A stretch of 64,000 nucleotides of DNA, taken from assembly GCF_964019385.1 (NCBI RefSeq), contig NC_088645.1, positions 6,111,921 through 6,175,920 on the forward strand, given 5' to 3'. This DNA comes from Sycon ciliatum (taxonomy: Eukaryota; Porifera; Calcarea; Leucosolenida; Sycettidae). This document shows positions 11,600-39,664 of this stretch, piece by piece. Both the position numbers and the translations under genes were made by a program. The notes beneath the pieces were generated by a model, which was given only the letters and a program-made list of their open reading frames with translations, was not told the DNA's origin and made no database searches. Positions within the stretch are counted from its first letter, which is position 1; each line of letters opens with the position of its first letter.

Positions 11600-14449
11600 T
11601 AATAATTGAGCCCTGTGATGAGAAAAGGGACCAAATGGCTTTTTTTACTCAAACCGAGCTCTAAACATCAGAAGAAAGCTGGTTTCATGCAGAAAACGAT
11701 GCAAAAAACAGAGCTGAATTATCTCAATTTTTGACAAAGCTACGGTCAATCTTCTAAGTGTCTTTTCAGATATTTTGCAGCCATACGAAGAACAGGATCA
11801 TACAAAACTTTGAGGACTTATTGACACGAAATGTATGGGAATGTTTGAGCCTGCACACAGCCTGTAGTTACTGGCAATTGACACTGACATTTGACTGGGC
11901 CAAGAGGAAAAACTGTACAAGGTAATACTGGCATGCCACCACCATCAAACACACAAAGATGGAGCAAGTCCACGTCCCGAGACATTAAAAATACAGCAAG
12001 AAAATATACAACCAGCAGCAATTTGGCATTAAAAAAGTTTTGAAGTAGCCGTGAGGTAGCAGAGTCTGTTACATTACTCCTCCACCGGAGAAGCACTAGT
12101 AGCGGCACTAGCAGACACATGCACAGCTGGCTTCGGGCAGAGCTCATCCTGGAATTGGTCAGGCACATGCGGGCGGATCTGATTATAGAGGTATTGCTGT
12201 CGTTGTTCGGATAGTCCTGGTGCTTGAAGGACTGGGGGCATCCCTGCGGCAACAAGGGCGTCTTTAGACGTGGTGAGCACCTCCACATCGCTGTAGGTGT
12301 CTTCCAGGGATGCCTTGACACTGACAATACCGGGCTTAGCTGCGTCGAATACCATGTGCTGAACCTTGCGGATTCCTTTCACTGGCTTGAAATGTTGAGC
12401 CAGAAATGTATCCCAGGCTCTCCATTCCAAACCAGATCCAGGAATCAGCTGGGCCTTGTTGCAAGATGCGCTTTCATTGACCACTGCCACCAGCTGCCCC
12501 ATGGTGTAGCAGTCGCTACGCCGGAACTTTTGCTTCAGCAGGCCAAAGCAGCCATCGACAAGGCACCGGGTATGGCCAGTCAACATGAAGGACAGTTCAA
12601 TACGGTCATGCAGTCCCATAATCACCCTCCAGCAGAAATACGCTACGATAGTCCGATTCTTGTTCTGGCCTGCGCAATTATCACAGTGCAGGAGGCAGCC
12701 TTTCTCATGTAGTCCATAGAATGAAAAAAAATGGTGCAGCATGGAGGCCACCGCGTTCGGACCATGACTCGACTTGCCGTCTTGCCCGATGGTGTCTGAC
12801 TCGTCGATCAGGTAGTTGACCTGCTGAGGCACAGCTTCATTGTTCACACCGAATATTTGCACCTTACGAGGTGCCTTAAAGTACAGGGGGCCCTCCTGAC
12901 GTGCCGACTGCGGCAGTGCCACGTTCTGGGCAAAGTCGAACGTGTAGTGCGGGTGGTGCAGATCGCGTGAACATGGCTGGCTCAGCTGCTGCTGGATAGT
13001 CGTACATGCATCAAGCTCTGCCCGGGCCTGTAGTGTCGCTTGACGGTAGTAGTCACGCTCTGCTTGCGTTGCGTCGAGGTGTTGTTTGAATTCATCGCAT
13101 GCTGCACTCTTCTCGGGTTCCGTCCGTGCTTCCTGAATCCGTCGGCGGAAATTCTCACAGCGCGAGCATACGTCAGTGCGCGGCGTCATAATCTGAATGT
13201 TTGGCAAGCAGTCAAGCCAAACGGACCGAAATGTGTGGTAGCCCACAGCCCTGATGCCTGATTCCTCTAATGAGGTCACATAGCACTTGTGGATGGATTT
13301 AACCGTTGATGACGCTGGCAGATAAGTTGGCGGTGCTCCAGCTCGCCCTCGAGTCGGTGCTGGCTGTGGTATGCCGAAGCGCTCAGTGTAAGTTTTTAGA
13401 AATTGCACAACGGCAGACACAGTATCGTACGACAAAGCATGTTTAGGCTTCCTGCCGACATTGCCATGGGTCCGTGGCACCAGCCCATTCTCCTCCAAAT
13501 GTTTTTTCAGATTTTTTAGTTGCTTTGATCCGATGTTGTACAGCAATCGAAATCCACCGGCGCAAACCTCTTCGCCTTGGTAAGTATACCGATGCCATTG
13601 CTTCTTTCTCTTCTTCCCATGAGTCGTGGTGTCAGTAGAGTACTTGGATGACTCAAGAAGGCCCAAAATCACCAGCTCCTTCTCCCCTTTCTCCATTTCT
13701 GCGATGTTGAGCTGCAGCAGTCGAACATCTTCTGCATCAAACTTGTCCAAGCACTTTTTGCTGCACCCGCAGTTCACAGTTATTTCTTCCGCAGCTGCCG
13801 CCTCAGCAAGCGCTGGTTCTGCAGCCTGCGCTGGTTCTGCAGCCTGCGCTGACTCTTCGCCGAGGTATGATGCTGCAACTGCATCCACATCGAGTGACTC
13901 GTCCAAAAAGTGGTCTTCCCGATCATCGCCGTCTTCATCAGAGGAAGAGGATAGTTCTGACAACTCCAACGACAACTCCCTGTCAGAATCATCACTTGAC
14001 TCGGCAATCTCCACTTCGATGCCCAAAAACTCTCTATCTAGCTCTGTCAAAGCTTCCCTGAGACTCGCATCAACGGTAAATGTTGGGATCGACATGTTTG
14101 CAAACAAATTTCTAAGCAGAACGAGAAAGAAACATCTGAAGTGATGTTCAAAGATTTTCTCTTTGCAACGGCAGCTCGCGGACGCGTAGCCTGCATGTCA
14201 CGTACACCGTTCTCTGGCATGCGTGGGCCGATTGTGACGATCGAAATACGTACAGAAAGGCCACCAAAGCAGCTCTGCACTCGTTTTTACCGCATTGAAT
14301 CACACAAAACCCTTCTAAAGTTATTCCAAATCCAAGCGAATGCAGTCGAAAATCAGCGATTTTTCAAGTGCCCACTTTCAAACGCGTTGTACTCAACTGT
14401 CAGCTGACAGCCATTTGGTCCCTTTTCTCATCACAGGGCTCAATTATTA
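11600..14449 (-). mobile_element. DNA transposon with perfect 41-bp terminal inverted repeats
   Basis: The sequence at 11600-11640 is the exact reverse complement of 14409-14449 over 41 bp (outer end TAATAATTGAGCCCTGTGAT). The 2.85-kb unit encloses one long uninterrupted ORF (12074-14107, minus). Because the outermost bases are AT-palindromic, the target duplication is ambiguous; AATT (4 bp) or TA are possible. Perfect repeats plus an intact ORF point to recent insertion. Confidence 0.9.
12074..14107 (-). CDS. Putative transposase-like protein of the 2.85-kb element, 677 aa
   Basis: Single-exon ORF starting at ATG 14107, about 300 bp inside the right terminal repeat. The N-terminus (residues 1-110) is acidic and Ser-rich. 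A CGCSKKC cysteine motif follows near residue 112, then a basic stretch (GKKRKKQ), a VCSRC pair near residue 310, and a C-terminal block with HCDNCAGQNKN and GHT...DGCFGLLKQKFRR. The last two motifs recall the DUF7869-type proteins found in many marine invertebrates, which look transposon-derived; that family link is from memory. A catalytic Asp in HCDNC is inferred, not shown. It is intact with no frameshift or stop, and the 41-bp inverted repeats around it support a transposase role. Confidence 0.8.
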   Translation of the reverse strand: MFANMSIPTFTVDASLREALTELDREFLGIEVEIAESSDDSDRELSLELSELSSSSDEDGDDREDHFLDESLDVDAVAASYLGEESAQAAEPAQAAEPALAEAAAAEEITVNCGCSKKCLDKFDAEDVRLLQLNIAEMEKGEKELVILGLLESSKYSTDTTTHGKKRKKQWHRYTYQGEEVCAGGFRLLYNIGSKQLKNLKKHLEENGLVPRTHGNVGRKPKHALSYDTVSAVVQFLKTYTERFGIPQPAPTRGRAGAPPTYLPASSTVKSIHKCYVTSLEESGIRAVGYHTFRSVWLDCLPNIQIMTPRTDVCSRCENFRRRIQEARTEPEKSAACDEFKQHLDATQAERDYYRQATLQARAELDACTTIQQQLSQPCSRDLHHPHYTFDFAQNVALPQSARQEGPLYFKAPRKVQIFGVNNEAVPQQVNYLIDESDTIGQDGKSSHGPNAVASMLHHFFSFYGLHEKGCLLHCDNCAGQNKNRTIVAYFCWRVIMGLHDRIELSFMLTGHTRCLVDGCFGLLKQKFRRSDCYTMGQLVAVVNESASCNKAQLIPGSGLEWRAWDTFLAQHFKPVKGIRKVQHMVFDAAKPGIVSVKASLEDTYSDVEVLTTSKDALVAAGMPPVLQAPGLSEQRQQYLYNQIRPHVPDQFQDELCPKPAVHVSASAATSASPVEE

Positions 14450-17039
14450 GTTTGGAAATTTATACAGTAGTCTACAAGTTTGTTACGGTACTACAGGGTT
14501 CGTCGAAACTAGCCGTGGATTACAACGACACGCTGTGAACAGAAAGCGCCGGCAGCTTCATTTCGCTATGGCAGATGAAGGTTGGTTACCACAACGCTCA
14601 AGCAACCATTCGGAATAGTTTATTCCTCAGTTTCACAAATGAATGCTCATACTTGTCAGCATGCACGCTGGAGGTTGAAATTATCGGAAATGCCGAAAAA
14701 TTCCTTGCCGACTCGAAGCTTGAAATTGGAACTGACCTGCATGCCGTTATGCAGTGCGCATGGTGCTCATGGTGACGGGCGATCAGATGGCTGAGATTAT
14801 AGTATGTGTCATCTTTATCGGGGAGGATTGAAGGGGCGTCAAAATATCACCTCCACGTGCGTTCAACTGTAACAAATGCACACGATGTAGTCTTTTTGAC
14901 TTGTTGAACAAGCGGTCAACACCTTCGTGGCAGTAGTCCTCGCGAAGAGCAGATTCTGATTTCTGTAGCTTGTGCGAGTAAAAGTGTCAAAACCTGGCTG
15001 GATCGCATGTAATGTGGAGTAGTCCCGCAGTTCTGGAATGGTGTGTAGATCTATGTCATGTGTGTTTCGCTCAGTGAATACAGGGTAGAGTCTACCTGGA
15101 CTACCACTGTGTGAGATGACTGTTGGGTACTTGCTGTGGGCCGGGCTGGTGCAGATTACACCAACATAATTGTAGGTTGGTTGCCATAATTTTTTTATGA
15201 CGTGCCAAGATCACTTGACAAGCACCTGCCAATACTGGCACTTGAAGTGTCACTCACCTACATGGTGGCAACTGAAATCCGACCCCTGAGCGGTGCGTTC
15301 ACATTCTAGCGATCTCTATTTCGTAGTGTTACTTACAATCCCGTGTACGTGTTGGGTCTTTGCGATGTGAGCACACCGCTCAGGGGTTGGATTTCACGGT
15401 TACCAGCACTGCACATGTAGGTCACATGCACAGACACAGCGAATGGTACTTTACCAGACAGAGACAGAGAGGGAGAGCATACAGTGCTGCTCAATGAGAT
15501 CCAATCGAGTGAGTCAAATACTGGCGCTCAGGGCGCTCTGCAGCCATAGACCTGTGAGAGCTACATGGGCTGCGAAACAGTGCACGGCGGCAACCTAGCT
15601 TGACTTACGCAGTCGGATTTCCTCGAGCAGCACTGTGCAACCGACAGACCATAGAGACGCCAGGGCACACCACGGCAGAGCCCCCCCCCCCCCTCCCAGA
15701 ACAAGAATGTTTTGTAAAACTGAACAATGGCAGTCAGGAAATGAGGAAAAGTGGTCGTTAAAACCACGTGGTCTTTAGAACCAGGTCCCACAGTGTCGGT
15801 GTAGAACTGTCGGTGCATGGATCAACAGTCGTTAGGAGCAGGTGGTCGCTAAACCCAGAGGTCGCTTACACCAGGTTTTACGTATAGAATATAAGCTGGG
15901 TCCCGAGTGTTTACGGGAAATAAAAACCCTCGGCAAAAAACCGAGGCAAAGCCGAGGTTTTTTGCCGAAGCTAATATTCTATTTAAATTATAGCATAAAA
16001 AACCTCCAGTCATTTCCCTAAAAAGTGGTTTTTTTATAGCACCAGGTTTTTTATACAGTTTTTTTTACAGCACCAGGTTTTTTTATATTAGTGATTACCA
16101 GAAATATTACCTGCTTTTTAGAACACGCAAATGACTGGAGGTTTTTATACTATAATTTAATGTGCATTATTGGCTTGCACCGGGGCTGCCCTCAGGTTAC
16201 AGCACCACAACGCTTCGTGCAACAGAGAAGAACATTAAAAATTTTTTAATAATGTCACACATGTACGCGCATGTGATACCCGGGGCTGGTAAAAAAGAGA
16301 GAGAAAACTCAGGAGCACTGCCACATAACAGAAAGGGAAGGAAGATGATTGTGGTCTGCTGCGCAACGGACCTTTAATATGGTGATTCTCATTTTTCGGG
16401 GCTAGCAATAAGCAGTGTGGCTTGCTTGCATGATGCTGCCTTCAAAGGCTTCATTACATCCACACAGACTCGGATGGAGAGCCAATGATCAATATAGTAA
16501 AGAAAAGGACGAAGGAACTGCAAGTTATGCTATGATGTCCACTAACACCACCAGTTACTTGACAATCAGCTCATGCGATAGCATTGCACAAAATTGACCG
16601 AAGGTACTGATGTTCTACAACTGACTGGCTATAAGCTCTAGCAACTGCCAGTAATTTGTAGTTCCTTGGTCCTTTTCTTTACTATAAATACATCCACACA
16701 GTGCGCAATATCAAACACCACCCACACCAGCCCGCTGCCTGGAAACCAGCTACATTGCAATTCCATTCCGTGCTGAACTTCAGCTAGTGCATGCAACCAG
16801 AATTTAGAGATTGCGCTGGTACTCGAATGAAGTAAAGGCCCAAAGGGGGCAAGACTGGTTATGCTGATGACAGATCTGAGATACTGTAGTGAGTTGGATG
16901 GCAGGAGTACAGCTGGGGCGGGATGCAGGGAAATTGCATCCTGAAGTCTGTGCGCCACACATTCATCCATAGTCCCAGTTGCACATTTTTGCTTACGGAC
17001 TCCCGCTGTGAATTATATTGGCCGGGAATAGGAACCGCC
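14450..17039. other. Intergenic stretch with small inverted-repeat elements, no gene
   Basis: No exon recognised. 15265-15405 has inverted ends (gaaatccgacccctgagcgg and its near complement). 15755-15888 is an inverted, diverged copy of the pogo-like MITE at 29294-29469. 15928-15969 is a near-perfect hairpin (CTCGGCAAAAAACC arms). 15976-16161 is a MITE with ends AAATTATAG..AAAACCTCCAGTCATTT. The minus-strand open frame at 16638-16970 has no recognisable domain. Confidence 0.6.
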
Positions 17040-17156
17040 AGCTCTCGATTGGAAATAAACTGCATGTGCACACACATACACACACCAACTGCCCCCCTCC
17101 ACACGCACACACACACACATGCACACACACATGCACACACATATGCACACACATAT

Positions 17157-17247
<91 letters not shown>
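17040..17247. repeat. (AC)n microsatellite
   Basis: Pure and interrupted (AC)n tract. Confidence 0.97.
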
Positions 17248-17249
<2 letters not shown>

Positions 17250-19417
17250 CTTACTAATTCAGGCAGCCCAACATTACCGCTCCACACATAACATAACACC
17301 ACAGTTCAGAACATGGATGACCACAACACCCATACAAACAACCAAGGATGAATACGGCACGAGAACTAAACAATCAAAACAACCTATACCAGCAGGGTCC
17401 AAAACAGCGCGGTCATTCAAGACCGAAGAGATGTTTTTATAAGAAGAAAGCTAAATGTAGAAATCAAAAAGATGCCTAGAGTAGAGAAAAGGCTAGGAGA
17501 GGATCACTGAAAAAAATAGCTTTGATAAATAGTAGGAATTGTCATGGTGATGGCCAATCGGATGGGTCAAAGGTTGACGGACGGCTACAGGTCAGGGTCA
17601 CATGATGGGAGAAAATAAATAGCATGAGAAGAGACGGAAATAGCACGGCGATGTCCGCAAACCATGTCAAATATATACTACGTAGAAACACACACACACA
17701 CACGCACGCACACACAGGGGAGTGGCTGGACTAAGACCCTCTGAGCGTAAGGAAATGGTTAAATACTTAAACTTCCTAGGAGTATGATCTCGCACAGCAT
17801 TGCGATGTTCGCCTCGTACGGCCCTTGCCTGCCTCATACGGCAAACAAAAACAAAACACAGCCAAATGCGGTCTCAAACGGAGGTGAATATGTTCTACAC
17901 AACGGCAAAGAGCATTGCAATCGGCACCTGTGGATAATGTACGGATCCGGTGCACCTCATTATCAGCAATGGGGGGGGGGCAAAATACTATAGTGGGGTA
18001 CAAACATAGCATTACATCAGAGACCACCATACACTGGCTGCTACATCACACTTTACAAACATAGCATTACATCAGAGACCACCATACACTGGCTGCTACA
18101 TTACACTTTACAAACATAGCATTACATCAGAGACCACCATACACTGGCTGCTACATTACACTTTACTACTTTACCAAGTATGGCTATTATAATTACTACT
18201 AGTGTGAGTTCAGGTACTCGTACACACTGTTTTTGGTATCTAGCTGCATACAGCCTAGTAGGCCACAGATTGGCAGCTCCAACGACCGATGATGATGGCG
18301 GCTTGCAACAATGGTGTTGGTTTGGAACAACACGGATGGCATGGACAGCGCGGAGAGATACAGACGAAAACAGAGGCCCACAGTCAGCCATGGCAGGTAG
18401 TCGAGGACAGCATATCAATGACCGTCAGCATGAGCAGTGTCAGCAGTATCAGCAGCGGGTGAAAAATTAGCAAGTACCAGCCACGTACATGCAGCCAGTC
18501 AGGAACATCGGAGCAAACGGCCACGGTACGCCTCACTCGGTATCGCGACGAGGGTGCCCAACGAACACGAGGCCTGGCAGTCATGGTCCACGAAGGGTGG
18601 AGCAGCGCATTGGAGCAGCACAGTGAAGCAGTGCTGTGGAGCATCACAGCGAAGTAGTGAAGTGGCGCAGCAAACTAGAGCATCGCTATGGTGCAGGGCA
18701 CTGCAGCATCGCACTGTGGAACACCACAGTGTAGTGGAGCAGAGGAGCATCGCATTAGAACATCACACTGAAATAGTGCAGTGGAGGAGCGAACTGGAGC
18801 AGCGCAGTGATACATTTTAATTACATCTGCTCATTATCAGAGTAATTCTACAGGATGAGGAGGGTGAGTTCGCAGGCATGCTGTCAGAGGCAGGCTGGAG
18901 GTAAGACTACATACAGCGTTGTCGTCGCACCAGACAGTGCAAGATACATCACATCGGTAGCGCTGTTGACACACAGAGGCTACCATCGATGTGCATTTTC
19001 TACACGGGGGTAACGGCTGCTGTGGTTCTCGCGAGTGCAACTTTACAGATGTATATACGGACACGCGGACAATGCAGGCACGCGGTACGCGAAACAAACT
19101 ACGCTGGAGCATTAGACATGTACGGATGGAGCAGCTCCGGCATCAAGAATGTGTCCCTGTGTCTCACCAATAACTCTGACAAACTGTCTAGTGGAATACT
19201 GCTGTTGTAAGGCTGAAACATAGCCACACAGCGACACAGTAGCGCACAGCCACACAGTGACACAGAAGCGTACAGGCCAAGCCCTGGCAAAGTAGAAGCT
19301 GTATTGGTGCACGGAATGGAGTAGCGATGTACATACGTAGCGATGTAGTGAGAGAGATATTGGTACAAACGTACACACACGTACGCACACACATGCACAC
19401 TCCGATCACCAGCACCA
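17248..19417. other. Region 3' of PDPK1, no gene recognised
   Basis: It follows the PDPK1 stop on the minus strand, so the 3' UTR begins here. An ATTAAA on the minus strand near 18813-18820 is a possible polyadenylation signal (weak). It contains the 55-bp triplication at 18000-18165 and a degenerate gcatcgca/gtggagcag repeat at about 18590-18810. Confidence 0.5.
18000..18165. repeat. Three tandem copies of a 55-bp unit
   Basis: Units begin at about 18001, 18056 and 18111 (caaacatagcattacatcag start) and differ by one or two bases, so the duplication is recent. Confidence 0.95.
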
Positions 19418-35430
<16,013 letters not shown>

Positions 35431-35614
35431 GTACGCTGTCTGCTGTACACAGTAACACAGTAACAGACACAAACACAAACACACACACACACACACACAA
35501 GTACCAAGGTAAACACTCAGCAATTATCTACCATGCAAACCTGGGTAGGGGGGGGGGGGGGGGGCTGGGACAGGAGAGGGTTGAGTAGGTCCTGAACATA
35601 AGGGCTGATGACAA

Positions 35615-35943
35615 TAGACCTTATGCCAGTTGTACAGACCCACGAAATCCCGCAGAATCTCATAGACCCGGTTGGGTGTTCATTGTGTGCTATGCATGCG
35701 CATTTGACCAATTTTAGCCTCATAATGTAATGGCAAGCAATCGCTTTTCCAGCTTCTTCACTTTGGTTAGAACTAATGACTAGCTAGATCTTTGTCAGAA
35801 AAGGTTTTCGTATGAAATGCCTTCAGGGCCCATTTCTTAGTGGAAATAGCAGAAAGCACAATAGGGTCCTGCACATTTAACACCCAACCGGGTCTACGAG
35901 ATTCTACGGGATTTCGTGGATCTGTACGCTGGCATAAGGCTTA
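35615..35943. mobile_element. MITE with about 65-bp terminal inverted repeats
   Basis: 35615-35680 (agaccttatgccagttgtac start) pairs with 35879-35943 (ends gctggcataagg) with a few mismatches. No ORF. It lies about 185 bp upstream of the PDPK1 start codon, so it may sit in promoter or 5' UTR sequence. Confidence 0.85.
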
Positions 35944-35959
35944 TACAGGTTCAGGGGTT

Positions 35960-37285
35960 GCCTGAAACGTTTGCCACACGTTCATAAGCACGAAAAACAA
36001 ACTACAATCTTCTTGTGCTCTGGCAGAACCATTGTGTTCGAGATGTGAAACAATAATATAATTCTAGAAATTTTGTAGAGTTATTGTTTCACACCTTGAA
36101 CACACACACCCATGCGCGCACGCACACGCTCACGACTGCAACTGCATGACTGATCATACCAAACCCACAAACAGACACTAACGATGGAATGGTAAAATAA
36201 ATGAAACCCCAACAGTACGCTCCTCAACACAGAAATCAAAATTGAGAAGGCAAATTTAATGCTTCGCTTGGCGGCGCGCTGTCTTCATTCCATTCTTCAG
36301 GCAACCCCAAGTGATCGTTTAGTATCGTCTACTGTATCAGTGTATGCGCTCTTACGATACGAGTTGACAGCATGAACGAATTGACCCTGACAGTGCTGAC
36401 AGCCATAATTTTATGTGAGTACGAGCAGAAGATTAGGGAACTGAAATACCAACGTCAGGAACGAACGTCTTTCTCAACGCGGCCCCAAACTGCCACACCC
36501 GTCCGCAATAATTCTAACTCGTAAGAACTGCAGGAGCTCCTGGGGTTACTCGGGATGTGACTTCGTAGTCTTACAGCACTTCAACTTACCTGTGAGTGGA
36601 GAGGGGCTTCTCAAGACTCAGATTAGCAGCAAGATTCGATTTAGAACGCAACGCTTCACCAAACTTGGTCCCGAGAACTAAAATGCAACTGGTGTCGGGT
36701 ATTGACAGGGCCTCACACCACGAGCAAAGGCTCTGTAGAAACCTACAAAGCAGTCCTCAATCGATTCGTGACTCCTCACCTCAGGCTCTGCAACAAAACA
36801 ACTAAAAAGTTAGTTGTAGATTGTATGGGTAGATCTACCCCCGCCTGTGTAGGCCGTTCATCTTATCTCCCGCAGTCCCGGCCTGGAAAAACACAGAAGA
36901 GATCCAGATCTTGCAAGCTTGCAGAGCTAGCTAGTATAGAGTAGAGAGAGCATGCAAGCAGGGCACATGCTGCGCTCGTGCATACAGCTCAGCAGTTCAT
37001 GAATTCAGGCCGGGCCGGTAAATCTACATGTATGCGAATGCCACTTGTCAGTATGGTGGTCGGCCCAGGTCGGGTTTGTGCGTAAAGACAGTTCGGCGTC
37101 ATCCATGTCGACTGGGCATCCTTCGTAGGCCAATCAGACTTTTGCTCAGCTTTGCCTTTGGCTCACAGCAAGAGGGCCTAGGTGGGGGGTATGCTCGTGT
37201 ACTCTTGCTTGCTCATAGCAAAAGTACATAAACCTCTTGTTCATACTAGTAGCAGGAGTACATAACCAATGGCAATGATTATGTA
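35960..37285. other. Intergenic stretch, no gene recognised
   Basis: This lies upstream of PDPK1. An ATG at 36372 opens a short hydrophobic frame that meets a possible GTGAGT donor, but no following exon joins it. The plus-strand frame at 36596-36944 has no recognisable features. Confidence 0.5.
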
Positions 37286-37287
37286 CT

Positions 37288-37340
37288 CTTGCTAGCAGGG
37301 AGTAGTACAATATATTGTACTACTCCCTGCTTGCTAGTAG
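37288..37340. repeat. Perfect palindrome around GGGAGTAGTACAATATATTG
   Basis: 37297-37326 reads GGGAGTAGTACAATA and then its exact reverse complement; the flanking gctagca/tgcttgctag nearly continues the arms. It could extrude as a hairpin, and may be a collapsed inverted duplication. Confidence 0.85.
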
Positions 37341-37347
37341 CAAGAGT

Positions 37348-37525
37348 CAGGGGCGTAGCAGCCGCTCCGGCCGGACCACTTTTCGCCCGACCACGACCAC
37401 CATAGTAAAACAATGCCAAAAGTGCCGAGAATGCAGGATTTTGCACCCTAATTTCAAAAAAATTCCGCGGGGAGATCCCCCCCCCCCCTGGCCGGACCAC
37501 CGCCAACGGCGGTGCTACGCACCTG
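37348..37525. mobile_element. hAT-like MITE, CAGGGGCGTAGCA ends
   Basis: Ends CAGGGGCGTAGCA and TGCTACGCACCTG are inverted with one mismatch. A GC-rich interior carries mirrored ccggccggaccac blocks. AGAGT occurs at both flanks, a possible partial target duplication. Confidence 0.8.
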
Positions 37526-38392
37526 AGAGTACATAACCCCTCTTGCTAGTAGTCATAATGTTGCTGAGCGCTGCGAGGCACTGAGCCTGGTGGAGAGGGG
37601 GGGGTATATTTTGCCCGGGAATGACGGGGACAGTTTTATCCATTTGAATTTTCTCTTTAATACAGCTTTTCATAAGAATCACAGCCATGCCATGCCATGC
37701 CCAGTTTTGCCAGCACGGGTTTGCAAACAGCGATTTGCCCACAGCCAGTCAGGCTCGTCCAAGATCACGGTGATTCACGGTGATTCACGGTGAATCCCAG
37801 TGAACAGTGATACATGTACATGGAAATGGTGTCGGCCATCCTGCCTGATCCTGGCACTTATTCCTGGGCATTTTTTTTAAAGCGAATCATGTTGAACGGG
37901 CAAGTACACCGAAATCAAAGCATTAGAGGCTTCAAGTTAACCCGAAATCTCGATATTCAAATGCTCAGATTTTGCGGCCAATTTCTGCTTTGTTGATCTC
38001 CATATCTTACCGGGAGAATTGCCAGCGGAATGTATCGCCAGGCAACCATGCCCGCAGTGCATGCATATCAAGGGAGCTCTAGACCCAGCCGTGTGATACC
38101 TGCACATGTACATGTATGTGCAGGACTCCCTCAGATATGTAAGAGATTAGCAGCGGCTCCAAGTAGAATAAACGATGTTGCAGACGTTGACCCCTGGAAT
38201 GGTACATGCCGGCATGCTGTACAGCGCCAGTGTACAATGTACAATGTACAAGACCTCCCCCAGTGCCAGATACAGAGCATGCAACTCTCACCTCCTGTGG
38301 CCCTGCCCGCATGCAGTCCCGGGGGGGGGGGGGGGGGGGGGGGGCGACGACAGTGGGCGCCCATGGCTACCAGTATGATTGTACAGCTGTTC

Positions 38393-38675
38393 GTTCAAAC
38401 CAAGAGTACATGAAAACCAGAGTGTGCAGCTTGGGGCCTTCTCTGCCATGGGTGTCTGTCACGGCGGAATTCCGTGATTACATCATATTTGGTGCCGATC
38501 TGAGGCGGGAACTGGCGTAGTGCGTACAACTGAGCTGCAGTTGTGCAGAAAGAGACCGGCTTGAATCCTGCGTGTACGCACTACATAACTAAAAATGATG
38601 TAATCACGGAATTTCGCCGTGACAGCAACCCATCCGAGCTGCACACTCTGGTTTTCATGTACTCTTTGTTCAAAC
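38393..38675. mobile_element. MITE with about 95-bp terminal inverted repeats
   Basis: 38393-38490 (gttcaaaccaagagtacatg start) pairs with 38590-38675 (ends catgtactctttgttcaaac) with scattered mismatches. Inner arm ggaattccgtgattacatca. Confidence 0.88.
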
Positions 38676-38679
38676 TGAA

Positions 38680-39660
38680 TACTAGTACACTATTGAAATA
38701 AAACAAAAAAAGTGATGGCAGTGCAGAGTCCACAATAAGCGGCATACTGAGTACGCACATGTACATGCACAGAAGATAATGATAGGGAAGCCTTGTTTGA
38801 TACAGCCAACTTTGCGTATCACGACACTCGGCGGGGCATCAGAAAAGTGTCCTTATTCACGAAGTGTCCTTATACCCGAAGTCTCATTATAACTATTACA
38901 GTTAGATGGGACTTTGCTCTGGGCATGGAAATTCTGTCGTTATTCGCGAATTGTCATTATATCCGCAGTCGTTATTGGCGAAGTTGTATGCTACACGGCG
39001 GAGGACACATTGCGTTGAAAACAGTGCTCCTGACTAATGCGGAATGGTGGCAAGACCGGAGCCTTGCCACCCAATGATGGTTGTAGTAAGAGCACTGTTT
39101 TCCAAAACTGTGCGTCCTCCACCTTGTAACATGCTGTCAACCGATCAACATGTTGATTGTGCAGACGAGTGAGACGATTCGTTCTACAGTAAGAACACTG
39201 TTTTCCAAAACGGTGCGTCCTCCACCTTGTAACATGCTGTCAACCGATCAACATGTGCAGACGAGTGAGACGATTCATTCTGGTATTGAATAGTTTGTAA
39301 TTATTTGCCTTCACCAACAATCAACAGATGACTATTACTACATGTATGATATCACCACTCCACAGTGGTGATCACAAGATGATGTCATCATGCAAGAACG
39401 ATGACATCACGGCCTGAAGACACACGGTTGGGAGGGCTTTATGTACCTGCACTCTACTCTATGGTAGTATCTAAACAAAGACAAAGACATGCAGGGAGTA
39501 GTAAAATATCTACTCCTTGCACAAAGCAATACATGTGCTGTAACACTACCAACCATCAGTAAGTTCTAATACAGGACCTACACCGAGTATTGCCAGTATT
39601 TGAGATGAATGCGAGCAGCACAAAATACTCTCATTAGAGGACATTGAGCAAGCACACACC
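38680..39660. repeat. Intergenic stretch with duplicated element ends
   Basis: At 39075-39280 two tandem copies of a block (ccaaaactgtgcgtcctcca, then accttgtaacatgctgtcaa) about 100 bp apart; the reverse complement starts at about 38985. Related blocks occur at 29145-29265 and near 59365. This suggests a MITE family with GTTGACAGCATGTTACAAGG ends. No exon seen. Confidence 0.65.
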
Positions 39661-39664
39661 CTGC

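Noticed and set aside
16638-16970. 110-codon minus frame without repeats
   Set aside because: No domain recognised and no phase-compatible neighbours for the EGF/MAM gene.
18000-18165. Regular repeats considered as a CRISPR array
   Set aside because: The copies are directly tandem with no unique spacers, and the genome is eukaryotic.
36372-36414. ATG followed by a short hydrophobic stretch and GTGAGT, like a signal-peptide exon
   Set aside because: No downstream acceptor gives an open, phase-compatible exon; the nearest one (36540) runs into a stop.
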